A stretch of 64,000 nucleotides of DNA from Salidesulfovibrio onnuriiensis (GCF_008001235.1 NZ_CP040751.1:3103501-3167500); one strand, 5' to 3'; positions 50,141 to 60,008 are shown, numbered from the stretch's first letter. Notes: generated from the sequence alone by a model not told the origin. A program made the numbers and translations.

Positions 50141-51788
50141 CGAACCGTTTCTAACCCTCACCCCCCTGGGCGGACTCGGCGAGATCGGCATGAACTGCAT
50201 GGTCTACGACACCGGGGAATCCCTGGTCATGGTGGACTGCGGCCTCATGTTCCCGGACGACTATCTCTACGGCGTGGACGTGGTCATTCCCTGCTTCGAC
50301 TCCATCCTCGAAAACAAGAGCAGGCTCAAGGGCATCGTGCTCACCCACGGGCATGAGGACCACATAGGCGCCCTGCCCTGGCTGCTGCAGCACGTGGACG
50401 TGCCCGTGTACGGCTCGGCCTTCACCCTGGGGCTGGTGGAAAACAAGCTCCGCGAGCGCGACCTGGACAAGTACGCGGACCTGCGTCCGGTGGAGCCCGG
50501 CGAACGCATCGTGCTGGACGACATGGCCTTCAGCTTCTTCCCGGTCTGCCATTCCATCATCGAGGGCTACGGCCTGGGCATCGAGACCCCGGTGGGCCGC
50601 GTGGTGCACACCGGCGACTTCAAGATCGACCGCAACCCCCTGGACGGTCACGCCACCGACCTGGAGGCCTTCAAGAAATTTTCCGAGCCCGGCGTCCGGC
50701 TCCTGCTTTCGGATTCCACCAACGTGGAACAGGACGGCTTCGCGCTCACAGAGCGCGAGATCAAGTCCAGCCTGCGCGAGATATTCAACAGCGCCCGGGG
50801 CCGCATTCTGGTCTCGCTCTTTTCCAGCCACATCCAGCGCATCCAGGAGGTGGTGGACCTGGCCGAGGCCTGCAACCGCAAGGTGGCCATCAGCGGCCGC
50901 AGCCTGATGCGCAACATCGAGCTGGCCCAGGAAATGGGCTTCCTGCACATCCCGCACAGCGTGGCCATCCCCGTGGACGCCATCGACAACTACCCGGACG
51001 AGGAAATCGTCCTGCTGGTCACCGGCTCCCAGGGCGAACCCCTGGCGTCGCTTTCGCGCATGGCCTGCGAGGAGCACCGCCAGCTCGCCATCCATCCCGG
51101 CGACCTGGTGCTGCTCTCCTCCCGGTTCATCCCCGGCAACGTGAAGGCCATCACCAAGGTCATCAACAACCTGTACCGGCTGGGCGCGGAAGTGCTCTAC
51201 GAAAAGGTGCAGGGAATCCACGCCTCGGGCCATGCCCACAGCGAGGAGCTGCGCATCATGTTCGAGACCGTGAAGCCCAGCTTCTTCATCCCGGTGCACG
51301 GCGAATACCGCCACCTGGTCAAGCACCGGCGTCTGGCCGTGGAGTGCGGGGTTGCCGAGGAACGCGCCATGGTCATCGAAAACGGCCAGCCCGTGACCTT
51401 CCTCGAGCAGGGAATCCGCCTGGAGGAACCCGTGAGCGCCGAGCGCATCCTGGTGGACGGCAAGGGCGTGGGCGACGTGGGCCAGACCGTGCTCAAGGAG
51501 CGCCAGCTCCTGGCGGGCGAAGGCATCATGATCGTGCTCCTGGTGGTGGACGAGGCCACGGGCGAGATTTCCATCGGCCCGGACATCGTCACCAAGGGAT
51601 TCGTGTTCGAACAGAACTACGCCCACTTCATCGAGGACGCCAAATGTATCGTGCTGGACGTCTTCGAGAACATCCCGCCCGGCGAGACCAAGAAGCTCAA
51701 GGAACGCATCCGCTCGGCCCTGCGCCGCTTCTTCCGCAAGGTCTTGGACCGCGACCCGGTGGTGGTCCCCCTGATCATCAATATCTAG
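50133..51788 (+). CDS. rnj: Ribonuclease J
   Basis: This 551-residue beta-CASP metallo-beta-lactamase RNase has the metal site THGHEDHIGAL (about 72), then SDSTNVEQDG and HASGHAHSEEL as downstream metal and RNA-binding parts, with the conserved N-terminus LGGLGEIGMN. Such enzymes do 5'-3' RNA decay and processing in bacteria without or beside RNase E. It is co-transcribed with plsC and precedes rpsB by a 200-bp gap. Confidence 0.9.
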   Translation: MPSEPFLTLTPLGGLGEIGMNCMVYDTGESLVMVDCGLMFPDDYLYGVDVVIPCFDSILENKSRLKGIVLTHGHEDHIGALPWLLQHVDVPVYGSAFTLGLVENKLRERDLDKYADLRPVEPGERIVLDDMAFSFFPVCHSIIEGYGLGIETPVGRVVHTGDFKIDRNPLDGHATDLEAFKKFSEPGVRLLLSDSTNVEQDGFALTEREIKSSLREIFNSARGRILVSLFSSHIQRIQEVVDLAEACNRKVAISGRSLMRNIELAQEMGFLHIPHSVAIPVDAIDNYPDEEIVLLVTGSQGEPLASLSRMACEEHRQLAIHPGDLVLLSSRFIPGNVKAITKVINNLYRLGAEVLYEKVQGIHASGHAHSEELRIMFETVKPSFFIPVHGEYRHLVKHRRLAVECGVAEERAMVIENGQPVTFLEQGIRLEEPVSAERILVDGKGVGDVGQTVLKERQLLAGEGIMIVLLVVDEATGEISIGPDIVTKGFVFEQNYAHFIEDAKCIVLDVFENIPPGETKKLKERIRSALRRFFRKVLDRDPVVVPLIINI

Positions 51789-51909
51789 GGGAATTGGCGA
51801 GTTGCCCCTTGGAGAGGGGCGCGGACGGAATCCCGGCGCTGGTTGTCGCCGAGATTTCTCTTGCCATTCCTCATTTAATACCGTAAAAGACCCCGACTCA
51901 AAATTCACA

Positions 51910-51970
51910 CATCCCACGCGATATCCGGGTGCCCCGAGTTGTTCGGGTTTGATTTTCTGGAGCTGGGATG
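51910..51970 (+). promoter_or_regulatory. Candidate autoregulatory leader of rpsB
   Basis: CATCCCA (51910-51916) and TGGGATG (51964-51970) are complementary across an inner hairpin CCCGA (51933-51937)/TCGGG (51943-51947), forming a branched fold that ends 12 bases before the rpsB ribosome site. S2 operons are often controlled by S2 binding such a leader; that is known for other bacteria and only inferred here. Confidence 0.4.
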
Positions 51971-51992
51971 GAGGAAAAACCCTGGAGGAATT

Positions 51993-52766
51993 ATGGCTTA
52001 CGCAACCATGAAAGACATGCTCGAGACCGGTGTCCACTTCGGCCACCAGACCCGCCGTTGGAACCCGAAAATGCGTCCGTACATCTTCGGATCCCGCAAC
52101 GGCATCCATATCATCGACCTGCAGCAGACCGTTAAAATGTTCCGCACCGCTTACGACTTCATCGCGGACAAGGTCGCCGACGGCGGCAAGGTTCTGTTCA
52201 TCGGCACCAAGCGCCAGGCTCAGGAAGCCATGAAGCAGGAAGCGGAACGCTGCGGCATGTTCTTCGCCACCCACCGCTGGATGGGCGGCACCCTGACCAA
52301 CTTCCAGACCATCAAGCGTTCCATCGACCGCCTGAAGAACCTGGAAGAAATGTTCGAAGACGGCTCCATCAACAAGTTCCCCAAAAAGGAAATCGTTCGC
52401 ATGGGCCGCGAGGTCAAGAAACTGAATCTGGCTCTGGGCGGCATCAAGGACATGAAGGAAGCCCCGGCAGTCGCATTCGTTGTTGACCCCAAGAGGGAGC
52501 ACATCGCGATCCAGGAATGCCGCAAGCTGGGCATCCCGGTCGTGGCAGTAACTGATACCAACTGCGACCCCGACGTTATCGATTACATAATCCCCGGCAA
52601 CGATGACGCCATCCGCGCCATCAAGCTCTTCGCCGCCCGCATCGCAGACGCCTGCGTCGACGGCGCAGCTCAGACCAAGGACGCCCCGGCCGAAGCAAAG
52701 GCCGAAGCTCCCAAGGCTGAAGCAAAGGTAGAAGAAGCCGCCGCTGAAGAAGCTGCTGCCGAATAA
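51993..52766 (+). CDS. rpsB: Small ribosomal subunit protein uS2
   Basis: This 257-residue S2 has the conserved [18 protein letters not shown]-type start, [11 protein letters not shown] and the [13 protein letters not shown] region. The C-terminal tail after about 230 is repetitive in Ala/Glu/Lys ([10 protein letters not shown]), longer than average. GGAGG before ATG 51993 fixes the start. tsf follows 36 bases on, as in nearly all bacteria. Confidence 0.96.
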   Translation: MAYATMKDMLETGVHFGHQTRRWNPKMRPYIFGSRNGIHIIDLQQTVKMFRTAYDFIADKVADGGKVLFIGTKRQAQEAMKQEAERCGMFFATHRWMGGTLTNFQTIKRSIDRLKNLEEMFEDGSINKFPKKEIVRMGREVKKLNLALGGIKDMKEAPAVAFVVDPKREHIAIQECRKLGIPVVAVTDTNCDPDVIDYIIPGNDDAIRAIKLFAARIADACVDGAAQTKDAPAEAKAEAPKAEAKVEEAAAEEAAAE

Positions 52767-52802
52767 ATCAGAATTCATATATACCGATCCCTGGAGGATA
52801 GA

Positions 52803-53609
52803 ATGGCAATCTCTGCTGCTATGGTTAAAGAACTGCGCGAAAAGACCGGCGCAGGCATGATGGACTGCAAAAAGGCCCTTGTTGAAAGCGACGGCGACGA
52901 AGAAAAAGCAATCGTCTACCTGCGCGAAAAGGGTCTTTCCAAGGCCGCCAAGAAGGCCGGCCGCGCCACTTCCGAAGGTATCGTGGGCAACTTCGTCTCC
53001 GCAGACGGCAAGACCGCCGCTCTGGTGGAAGTGAAGTGCGAAACCGACTTTGTCGCCAAGAACGACGACTTCCGCTCCTTTGCCGCACAGCTGGCCGAAA
53101 AGGTCGCCGGCATGGACGTGACCACCGGCAACGGTGAAGATCTGGGCGACGCCGCAGACTGCACCGACCTCATCGCCAAGCTGGGCGAAAACATGGGCGT
53201 CGGCCGCTTTGCCAAGGTTTCCGCAGAGGGCATGGTCGGCATGTACATCCACTCCAACAATAAGATTGGCGTGCTGGTGAACATGGTCGGCGGCGACGAG
53301 GAACTGGGCAAGGACATCGCCATGCAGGTGGCCGCTGTCAATCCCAAGTGCCTGAGCCCGGACGAACTGCCCCAGGATGACCTGGAAAAGGAAAAGGCCA
53401 TCTACCTGAAGCAGGCCATGGACGAAGGCAAGCCCGAAGAGATCGCCGAAAAGATCGTCATGGGCCGCCTGAGCAAATACTACAAGGAAGTCTGCCTGGT
53501 TGAACAGCCGTTCATCAAGGAAGACAAGAAGAGCATCAAGCAACTCCTCAAGGAAAAGGACGCCAGCGTCAAGGGCTTTGTCCGGTTGGCGTTGGGCGAA
53601 GCTGAATAA
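52803..53609 (+). CDS. tsf: Elongation factor Ts
   Basis: This 268-residue nucleotide-exchange factor for EF-Tu has the N-terminal UBA-like LREKTGAGMMDCKKAL and the TDFVAKNDDF core motif that displaces GDP. It has a ribosome site GGAGG before the ATG. An intrinsic terminator follows. Confidence 0.95.
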   Translation: MAISAAMVKELREKTGAGMMDCKKALVESDGDEEKAIVYLREKGLSKAAKKAGRATSEGIVGNFVSADGKTAALVEVKCETDFVAKNDDFRSFAAQLAEKVAGMDVTTGNGEDLGDAADCTDLIAKLGENMGVGRFAKVSAEGMVGMYIHSNNKIGVLVNMVGGDEELGKDIAMQVAAVNPKCLSPDELPQDDLEKEKAIYLKQAMDEGKPEEIAEKIVMGRLSKYYKEVCLVEQPFIKEDKKSIKQLLKEKDASVKGFVRLALGEAE

Positions 53610-53616
53610 AACGGAA

Positions 53617-53641
53617 ACGGGCCGCAAGGCCCGTTTTTTTT
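53617..53641 (+). terminator. Terminator after tsf
   Basis: ACGGGCC (53617-53623) pairs with GGCCCGT (53628-53634), followed by a run of T. Confidence 0.92.
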
Positions 53642-53709
53642 GACCGAAAATTCACGAGCTCGGCTCTGCCGGGCCATAGTCTCAAACCTATTGACAGACA
53701 GGGGAAAGT

Positions 53710-54432
53710 ATGGACAAAGTGCGGTTTTCGCGGGTATTGATCAAGCTTAGCGGCGAAGCTCTCGCCGGTGAGCAGCAGTTTGGAATCGAACCCCAGGCCA
53801 TTGACCAGTTCTGCAAGGAAATCGCGGCAGTGGCTGCTTCGGGAATCCAGATCGCATTGGTCATCGGCGGCGGCAACATCTTCAGGGGCCTTTCGGCCAG
53901 CGCCAAGGGAATGGACCGGGCGCAGGCCGACTACATGGGCATGCTGGCCACGGTCATGAACGCCCTTGCAGTGCAGGACGCCCTGGAGAAACACGGCTGC
54001 CAGACCCGCGTGATGACGGCTTTCAGCATGCAGGAAGTAGCCGAGCCGTACATTCGCCGCCGCGCCGAGCGCCACCTGGAAAAAGGCCGGGTGGTCATTT
54101 GCGCAGCAGGGACCGGGAATCCCTACTTCACCACGGATTCCGCAGCCGCCCTGCGCGCCCTTGAGCTCAAGTGCGATGCCATCATCAAGGCCACCAAGGT
54201 GGACGGCGTGTACGACAAGGACCCGGCAAAATACGACGATGCCGTCAAGTACGACACCGTCACGTTCCTGGAAGTTCTGGAAAAGAGGCTCGGAGTCATG
54301 GACTCCACCGCCATTTCCATGGCCCGGGACAACAACCTTCCGATCATCGTCTTCAACCTGTTCAAGGAAGGCAACATGCTCAAGGTGACGGCCGGCGAAA
54401 AAATCGGAACGATCGTTCAAGGAGGAGACTAG
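53710..54432 (+). CDS. pyrH: Uridylate kinase
   Basis: This 240-residue UMP kinase has the amino-acid kinase fold ([32 protein letters not shown]). It converts UMP to UDP for RNA and envelope precursors. It sits two bases before frr, in the conserved rpsB-tsf-pyrH-frr order. Confidence 0.95.
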   Translation: MDKVRFSRVLIKLSGEALAGEQQFGIEPQAIDQFCKEIAAVAASGIQIALVIGGGNIFRGLSASAKGMDRAQADYMGMLATVMNALAVQDALEKHGCQTRVMTAFSMQEVAEPYIRRRAERHLEKGRVVICAAGTGNPYFTTDSAAALRALELKCDAIIKATKVDGVYDKDPAKYDDAVKYDTVTFLEVLEKRLGVMDSTAISMARDNNLPIIVFNLFKEGNMLKVTAGEKIGTIVQGGD

Positions 54433-54433
54433 T

Positions 54434-54988
54434 ATGCAATCGGTTCTGGATGATGGAAAAAAACGCATGGAAGGCGCCATCCACGCCCTCGAAAAAGACT
54501 TCAGCAAACTGCGCACCGGACGGGCCAGCTCTTCCCTGGTGGATAACCTGGTCGTCGAATACTACGGCACCCCTACCCCGCTGAGCCAGCTTGCCTCCGT
54601 GTCCATCCCGGATTCCCGGACCATCACGATCCAGCCGTGGGACAAGGGCGCTTTCGGCGACGTCGAAAAGGCCATCCAGAAGTCCGACCTGGGCCTGAAC
54701 CCGGTCAACGACGGCAAGATCATCCGCATCGCCATCCCGCCCCTCACCGAGGAACGGCGCAAGGATCTGGTCAAGGTGGCCAAAAAATATTCCGAAGACG
54801 CCAAGGTTTCCATCCGCAACGTGCGCCGCGACATGAACGAATCGCTCAAGAAGATGGAAAAGGACAAGGACATCACCGAGGACGAAATGCACGGCGGACA
54901 GGACAACGTCCAGAAGCTCACCGACGACTTTGTGAAGAAGTGCGACGAGCTGTTCACTGCCAAGGAAAAAGAAATCCTCGAGATCTAA
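54434..54988 (+). CDS. frr: Ribosome recycling factor
   Basis: This 184-residue factor has [17 protein letters not shown] and the C-terminal domain beginning TITIQPWDK. It splits post-termination ribosomes with EF-G. The stop and uppS start share one base. Confidence 0.95.
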   Translation: MQSVLDDGKKRMEGAIHALEKDFSKLRTGRASSSLVDNLVVEYYGTPTPLSQLASVSIPDSRTITIQPWDKGAFGDVEKAIQKSDLGLNPVNDGKIIRIAIPPLTEERRKDLVKVAKKYSEDAKVSIRNVRRDMNESLKKMEKDKDITEDEMHGGQDNVQKLTDDFVKKCDELFTAKEKEILEI

Positions 54989-55716
54989 TGTCTCCTGAAT
55001 CATTGAATATCCCCGCCCACATTGCCATCATCATGGATGGCAACGGCAGGTGGGCGAAGTTGCGCGGGCTGCCAAGGACCAAAGGCCACAAGGCCGGGAC
55101 CGAAGCGGCCCGCGCCATTGTCACGCGCTGCCGCGAGCTGGGCGTGAGGCACCTGACCCTGTACACCTTTTCCAAGGAAAACTGGAACCGTCCCAAGGAA
55201 GAGGTGGGCACCCTTTTCGACCTGCTGACCTCGTTTCTCAAGAACGAACAGAAAAGGCTCATCGACCAGGACATCCGCCTCAAGGTGGTGGGAGACCTCG
55301 ACGGCATGCCCCTGGCAGTGCGCACCGCGCTCAAGCACGTCATCTCCAAGACCGCCAAGTGCTCGTCCATGACCCTGAACCTGGCCCTCAACTACGGCGG
55401 CCGGGACGAGATCGTGCGGGCCTGCCGCGCCCTGGTTGCCGCGGGCATCTCGCCCGAGGAAGTCACCGAGGAACGTCTGGCCGGGGAACTCTATACCGCG
55501 GGCCAGCCCGACCCGGACCTGGTCATCCGCACCAGCGGGGAAATCCGCATCTCCAATTACCTGCTCTTCCAGTGCGCCTATTCGGAATTTTACTTCACCG
55601 ATGTCTACTGGCCCGACTTCACCCCCGAGGAGCTGGAAAAGGCCCTGGCGGACTACACCTCGCGCCAGCGCCGCTTCGGCAAGACCGGGGATCAGGTCGA
55701 AGCCCCGGGAGACTGA
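54988..55716 (+). CDS. uppS: Undecaprenyl diphosphate synthase
   Basis: This 242-residue cis-prenyltransferase has the catalytic MDGNGRWA near the N-terminus, FSKENWNRP and RTSGEIRISNY. It makes the lipid carrier of cell-wall sugars. The start is an ATG overlapping the frr stop. Confidence 0.94.
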   Translation: MSPESLNIPAHIAIIMDGNGRWAKLRGLPRTKGHKAGTEAARAIVTRCRELGVRHLTLYTFSKENWNRPKEEVGTLFDLLTSFLKNEQKRLIDQDIRLKVVGDLDGMPLAVRTALKHVISKTAKCSSMTLNLALNYGGRDEIVRACRALVAAGISPEEVTEERLAGELYTAGQPDPDLVIRTSGEIRISNYLLFQCAYSEFYFTDVYWPDFTPEELEKALADYTSRQRRFGKTGDQVEAPGD

Positions 55717-55823
55717 TCCGCCTCCGGGGATATGCACCCGTCCGCTTGCCCCATGCGGCGGAATGATTTACAAAAGTTCAATTCGAGCAATCGGCGGACA
55801 TCGCCACAGAAGACAGGATACGC

Positions 55824-56630
55824 ATGGATTTTCCCGCAAACCAGAAACGCATCGTCACCGGGGTCGCCCTGGCTCTCGTTCCCTTGCTGGCCATAGCCAT
55901 GAAGGGCTGGATTCTCTTCGCCATCCTGGCCCTGTTCTGCATCCTGGCCCAATGGGAATTCTACGCAATGTTCAGCCCCAGGCCGCCCATGACCGAGTTC
56001 AAGTGCGGCGCGGCCGTGTTCACCGTCCTGCTCCTGGGCGCGTTCAAGGCCGGGGGCGCGGTCTGGCCGGTGCTCGCCTTCCTGGGCGCGTTCTGGTTCT
56101 CGAGCATGGGATTCCTGTTCCGCTTCAGCGCCGCCCCTAGGGAAATAGACTACCGCAACGCCATGATCTTCCTGGCCGGGCTCATCTACATCCCGCTCAA
56201 CTTCCACTTTTTCATGCACTTCAACCGGCCCGAACTGTTCCTGGTGCTCCTGGCCGCCACGGTCACGGACACGGCCGCCTATTACGTGGGCACGGCCCTG
56301 GGCAAACGGAAGATCTGGCCCACGGTGAGCCCCAAAAAATCCTGGGCCGGCAGCCTGGGCGGGCTTGCGGCCTGCATCGGCATGACTGTGCTCATGGGCG
56401 AAAGCTTCGGCTCGGCCCCGGTCTGGGCCTGGGTCCTGCTGGGAACCGCCCTGAACATCGCGGCCCAGATGGGCGACTTCTTCGAATCCGCCCTCAAGCG
56501 CACCCTGGACGTCAAGGACTCCAGCCAGATGCTTCCCGGGCACGGCGGCCTGCTGGATCGCGTGGACAGCCTGCTGCTGGTGGTGCCCACCTATGCGCTG
56601 CTGCGGGCCCTGCATCCATTTTTCGGTTAA
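55824..56630 (+). CDS. cdsA: Phosphatidate cytidylyltransferase
   Basis: This 268-residue inner-membrane enzyme makes CDP-diacylglycerol. It has eight or so helices and the family signature GDFFESALKR through LPGHGGLLDRVDS near the C-terminus. It sits between uppS and dxr, in the usual order. Confidence 0.92.
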   Translation: MDFPANQKRIVTGVALALVPLLAIAMKGWILFAILALFCILAQWEFYAMFSPRPPMTEFKCGAAVFTVLLLGAFKAGGAVWPVLAFLGAFWFSSMGFLFRFSAAPREIDYRNAMIFLAGLIYIPLNFHFFMHFNRPELFLVLLAATVTDTAAYYVGTALGKRKIWPTVSPKKSWAGSLGGLAACIGMTVLMGESFGSAPVWAWVLLGTALNIAAQMGDFFESALKRTLDVKDSSQMLPGHGGLLDRVDSLLLVVPTYALLRALHPFFG

Positions 56631-56654
56631 CCCTCCAGCCCCACGGGTGACGCC

Positions 56655-57857
56655 TTGAAATCCTATATTTCCCCCTGGCCCGGCGCAGCCACCCTGCCCC
56701 GGTTCCCGCGCTCCCTGGTCATCCTCGGGGCGACCGGATCCATCGGCACCAGCGCGCTCAAGGTGGTGGAGAGGCATCCGGCCCTCTTCCGGGTCACGGC
56801 CCTGGCCGGGGGCCGCAACGCCGCCAAACTGGCGGAACAGGCCGCCCGCTTCCGTCCGCCCTTCCTGGCCGTGCTGGACCAGCCGACCGCAACCACCCTC
56901 AGGGACGCCCTGCCCAGGGACTATTCCCCGGAGATACTGGTGGGGCCCGAGGCATACATCACCCTGGCCGAACTGCCCGAAGCCGACCTGATACTCTCCA
57001 CCATCGTGGGAGCCGCCGGTTTCCTGCCCACCCTGGCTGCGGCCCGCGCGGGCAAGATGCTCGCCCTGGCCAACAAGGAATCCCTGGTGCTGGGCGGCCA
57101 CCTCATCCGCGAGGCCTGCCACCGGTCCGGCGCCGTGGTGCTGCCCGTGGACTCCGAGCACAACGCCCTGTTCCAGGGGCTGCTGGGCCACAACGGCGAG
57201 GCCGATCTCTCGCGCATCATCCTGACCGCCTCGGGCGGCCCGTTCCGTGGCAAAGACAGGGAATTCCTGAGAAACGTGACCCGCAGGCAGGCCCTGGCCC
57301 ATCCCAACTGGGACATGGGCGCAAAAATTTCCGTGGATTCCTCCACTCTCATGAACAAGGGGCTGGAGGTCATCGAGGCCTGCCACCTCTACGGCCTGCC
57401 CGTTTCCCAGGTGGACGTGGTGGTCCATCCCCAGAGCATCGTCCATTCCCTGGTGGAATACGTGGACGGATCACAGCTGGCCCACATGGGCGTGCCCGAC
57501 ATGCAGATCCCCATTGCGCACTGCCTGTGCTTTCCCAAGCGGGTTCCCCTGGGCATGCCCCGCCTGGACCTGGCCCAGGTGGGCAGCCTGACCTTCGAGG
57601 CGCCGGACCTGGAGGCCTTCCCCTGCCTGCGTCTGGCCATGCGGGCCTACGATTCGGGCCCGGCGGCCACCATCGTGCTCAATGCCGCCAACGAGGTGGC
57701 CGTGGACCTGTTCCTCAAAGAGCGCATCGCCTACCTTGACATTCCGGCCATGATCGAAAAAGCTCTGGATTCCATGGGCGCGTCCGAAACGGACACGGCC
57801 GAGGCCATCCTGGAGCTGGACCGCGAAACCAGGAAGAAATGTCTGGCCACGGCCTAG
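56655..57857 (+). CDS. dxr: 1-deoxy-D-xylulose 5-phosphate reductoisomerase
   Basis: This 400-residue enzyme of the MEP isoprenoid pathway has NADPH motif GATGSIG, VDSEHNALFQG and KISVDSSTLMNKGLE. The start is a TTG at 56655, preceded by a weak GGGTGA site; the N-terminus then has about 15 extra residues over E. coli Dxr. A later start would remove them. It is followed by rseP. Confidence 0.92.
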   Translation: MKSYISPWPGAATLPRFPRSLVILGATGSIGTSALKVVERHPALFRVTALAGGRNAAKLAEQAARFRPPFLAVLDQPTATTLRDALPRDYSPEILVGPEAYITLAELPEADLILSTIVGAAGFLPTLAAARAGKMLALANKESLVLGGHLIREACHRSGAVVLPVDSEHNALFQGLLGHNGEADLSRIILTASGGPFRGKDREFLRNVTRRQALAHPNWDMGAKISVDSSTLMNKGLEVIEACHLYGLPVSQVDVVVHPQSIVHSLVEYVDGSQLAHMGVPDMQIPIAHCLCFPKRVPLGMPRLDLAQVGSLTFEAPDLEAFPCLRLAMRAYDSGPAATIVLNAANEVAVDLFLKERIAYLDIPAMIEKALDSMGASETDTAEAILELDRETRKKCLATA

Positions 57858-57932
57858 TCTTTTCCGCCGCCGTGCGTATATACAAGGGAATGATTGCCCG
57901 GCATCGTTCCCCTACCCCGACAGGAGACTCAT

Positions 57933-58985
57933 TTGATTACATTCATCGCCGCCATCGTCATCCTCGGCGGACTCATTTTCTGCCACGAACTGGGCCATTT
58001 CCTGGCGGCCCGCATGCTCGGCATGGGCGTGAAGGCCTTTTCCCTGGGATTCGGCCCGCGTCTGGTGGGCATCACCTCCGGCAACACCGACTACCGCATC
58101 TCGGCCTTCCCGCTGGGCGGCTACGTGCAGCTTGCCGGTGAATCCGGCGATCCCGAGGAAGACAAGCGTTTCCCGGAACACGAACTCTTTTCCAGCCGCC
58201 CGCCCTGGCAGCGTATGCTGGTGGTCGCGGCCGGTCCGTTCTTCAACTTCGTGCTGGCCTTCGTGTGCTACTGGGCCCTGTTCCTGGCCAGCGGCCAGGT
58301 GGTGCTGGCCCCCACCGTGGGCCAGGTCATCCCGGGATCCCCGGCCATGGAGGCGGGATTTCAGCCCGGCGACAAGATCGAAGACATCAACGGCCTTCCG
58401 GTGCATTTCTGGGACGACATGGTGGACGAAATCCGCAAGGAGGACCCCCGCCCCCTGAACATCATCGTGCTCCGGGGCGAGCAGCGGCTGACCATGACCC
58501 TGACCCCGCGCCTGGAGGTGCACAAGACCATCTTCGGCGAGGAGATCAGGCTGCCCACCATCGGACTGGTCCCCTCGGGCGAGCGGCTCACCGTGCCCGT
58601 GGAGGGCATCGGCCTGACCGCTGCCCTGCAGCAGACCTGGTACACCACCAAGATGACCATCATGGGCTTCGTGAAGCTCATCGAGCGCATCATTCCCCTG
58701 GAAACCCTGGGCGGCCCCATCTTCCTGGTGCAGGCCATCCATGAGAGCGCGCAGGTGGGCCTCATCAGCCTCATCAGCCTCACGGCGGTCATCAGCATCA
58801 ACCTGGGCATCATCAACCTGCTGCCCATCCCGGTGCTGGACGGCGGCCACCTGCTGTTCTTCTTCCTGGAAATGGTCCGAGGACGGCCGGTGAACGAGCG
58901 CTGGCACGCCCTGGCCACCCGCATCGGCCTCATGTTCCTGCTCGTAATCATGGCACTGGCGATATTCAATGACATCCGCAGATAA
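57933..58985 (+). CDS. rseP: Site-2 membrane zinc protease RseP
   Basis: This 350-residue protein has CHELGHF near the N-terminus as the HExxH zinc motif, a central PDZ domain (GSPAMEAGFQPGDKIEDING) and the C-terminal LPIPVLDGGHLL zinc-ligand motif. It cleaves anti-sigma factors and signal-peptide remnants within the membrane. The TTG start at 57933 has AGGAG 5 bases before it; the upstream ATG 57894 is less likely. It overlaps tsaB by 17 bases. Confidence 0.92.
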   Translation: MITFIAAIVILGGLIFCHELGHFLAARMLGMGVKAFSLGFGPRLVGITSGNTDYRISAFPLGGYVQLAGESGDPEEDKRFPEHELFSSRPPWQRMLVVAAGPFFNFVLAFVCYWALFLASGQVVLAPTVGQVIPGSPAMEAGFQPGDKIEDINGLPVHFWDDMVDEIRKEDPRPLNIIVLRGEQRLTMTLTPRLEVHKTIFGEEIRLPTIGLVPSGERLTVPVEGIGLTAALQQTWYTTKMTIMGFVKLIERIIPLETLGGPIFLVQAIHESAQVGLISLISLTAVISINLGIINLLPIPVLDGGHLLFFFLEMVRGRPVNERWHALATRIGLMFLLVIMALAIFNDIRR

Positions 58986-59757
58986 CGCACAGACCGCCCC
59001 GGGCCTGCTCCTGGTGCTCAACGGCTGCGAGGAGCGGCTCCAGTTCGCCCTGGGAAGGACCCGCCCGGACGGCGGCCACGACCTGCTGGCCTCGCGCCAG
59101 TGGACCGTGCCCGGCCAGTCGGTCAAATATCTGGTGCCCGGCGTTGCCGGGACCCTGGAAAGCCTGGCCCTGGGGCCGGAACACATCCACCGCATCGCCT
59201 GCACGCGCGGCCCCGGCAGCTTCACGGGCATGCGCCTGGTGCTGGCCGCGGCCATGGGCCTTGCCGCAGGCGGCAACCTGCAGGTGGCCGGCCTGGACTA
59301 CCTCCCGCTGCTGGCCTCCGGCCCCATGCAGCTGCTGGAAGGCACCCTGCACGTGCTCACCTATGCCCGGCGCGGGCAGGTCTACGTCCAGTCCTTCGAC
59401 AGTTCCGGCGGTGCGCCCCTGTGCCCGCCCAGGGCGGTCAAGATCGACGAAGCAGTGGAGCATGTGCGCGCCCACGACCCGCATGCGGCGCTCATGGGCA
59501 CGGGCCTGCGCAAGAACCCCGAGGCCATTGCCGCCCTCCTGGCGGACATGCCCTCCCTGCGCGCGCTGGACGCCCTCTGGGACAATCCAACGCCCGAAAC
59601 CCTGCTTACCCAAGCCGAGGCCGCTTCGTTCGCCACAGGCGACATAGAGCCCATGTATCTGCGCGCCTCGGACGCCGAGGACAACCTGCCCCAGATCGCC
59701 GCCAAGCGCGGTATCGATCCCGAAGAAGCCAAGAAGAAGCTTCCCAAGTATTTATGA
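58969..59757 (+). CDS. tsaB: tRNA threonylcarbamoyladenosine biosynthesis protein TsaB
   Basis: This 262-residue ASKHA-fold partner of TsaD has the family segment RGPGSFTGMRLVLAAAMG and lacks the full TsaD metal site. It is needed for the t6A37 modification of ANN-decoding tRNAs. It overlaps the rseP end, so the pair is co-translated. Confidence 0.85.
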   Translation: MTSADNAQTAPGLLLVLNGCEERLQFALGRTRPDGGHDLLASRQWTVPGQSVKYLVPGVAGTLESLALGPEHIHRIACTRGPGSFTGMRLVLAAAMGLAAGGNLQVAGLDYLPLLASGPMQLLEGTLHVLTYARRGQVYVQSFDSSGGAPLCPPRAVKIDEAVEHVRAHDPHAALMGTGLRKNPEAIAALLADMPSLRALDALWDNPTPETLLTQAEAASFATGDIEPMYLRASDAEDNLPQIAAKRGIDPEEAKKKLPKYL

Positions 59758-59763
59758 CATTTT

Positions 59764-59801
59764 CCGGGGAGGAAACTTTTGAAAAAGCTTCCTCCCCGGA
59801 C
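59764..59801 (+). terminator. Hairpin after tsaB
   Basis: A 12-bp stem (59764-59775 with 59790-59801) plus CTTTT/AAAAG inner pairing. There is no T tract; the sequence after it, ACCTTCAAAACATTT, resembles that next to hairpins at 171 and 41341. Confidence 0.55.
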
Positions 59802-59827
59802 CCCACCTTCAAAACATTTCAGCGCTG

Positions 59828-59858
59828 AGGCCCCGCGGTTCTCCGAACCGCGGGGCCT
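59828..59858 (+). terminator. Very stable 14-bp hairpin
   Basis: AGGCCCCGCGGTTC (59828-59841) pairs with GAACCGCGGGGCCT (59845-59858) round a TCC loop. No T run. It may be a transcription barrier or part of a repeat cassette. Confidence 0.5.
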
Positions 59859-59874
59859 GATTATATCTGCGCAC

Positions 59875-60001
59875 AAAGGGCGCTCAAAAATGTGCGGATG
59901 CAAGGCGCAAGAAATGAAACCGTCCGACGCGTATCAGGCATACGCGAGGACGCTTTTCATTTTACAGCAACGCCGCAGACGTGCGTTTTTCAGTGCCCTT
60001 T
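59875..60001 (+). repeat. 127-nt extragenic palindromic element
   Basis: Outer arms AAAGGGC (59875-59881)/GCCCTTT (59995-60001), inner AAATGAAA/TTTCATTT and a core CGCGTAT (59928-59934)/ATACGCG (59940-59946) line up along almost the whole length as one long imperfect hairpin. No coding signal is seen in it. It looks like a REP/MITE-like repeat element. Confidence 0.6.
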
Positions 60002-60008
60002 GCAAAGC

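Noticed and set aside
50151-53627. A 1158-codon open frame on the minus strand across rnj, rpsB and tsf
   Set aside because: It covers three certain plus-strand genes and has the same shadow composition; no domain is recognisable.
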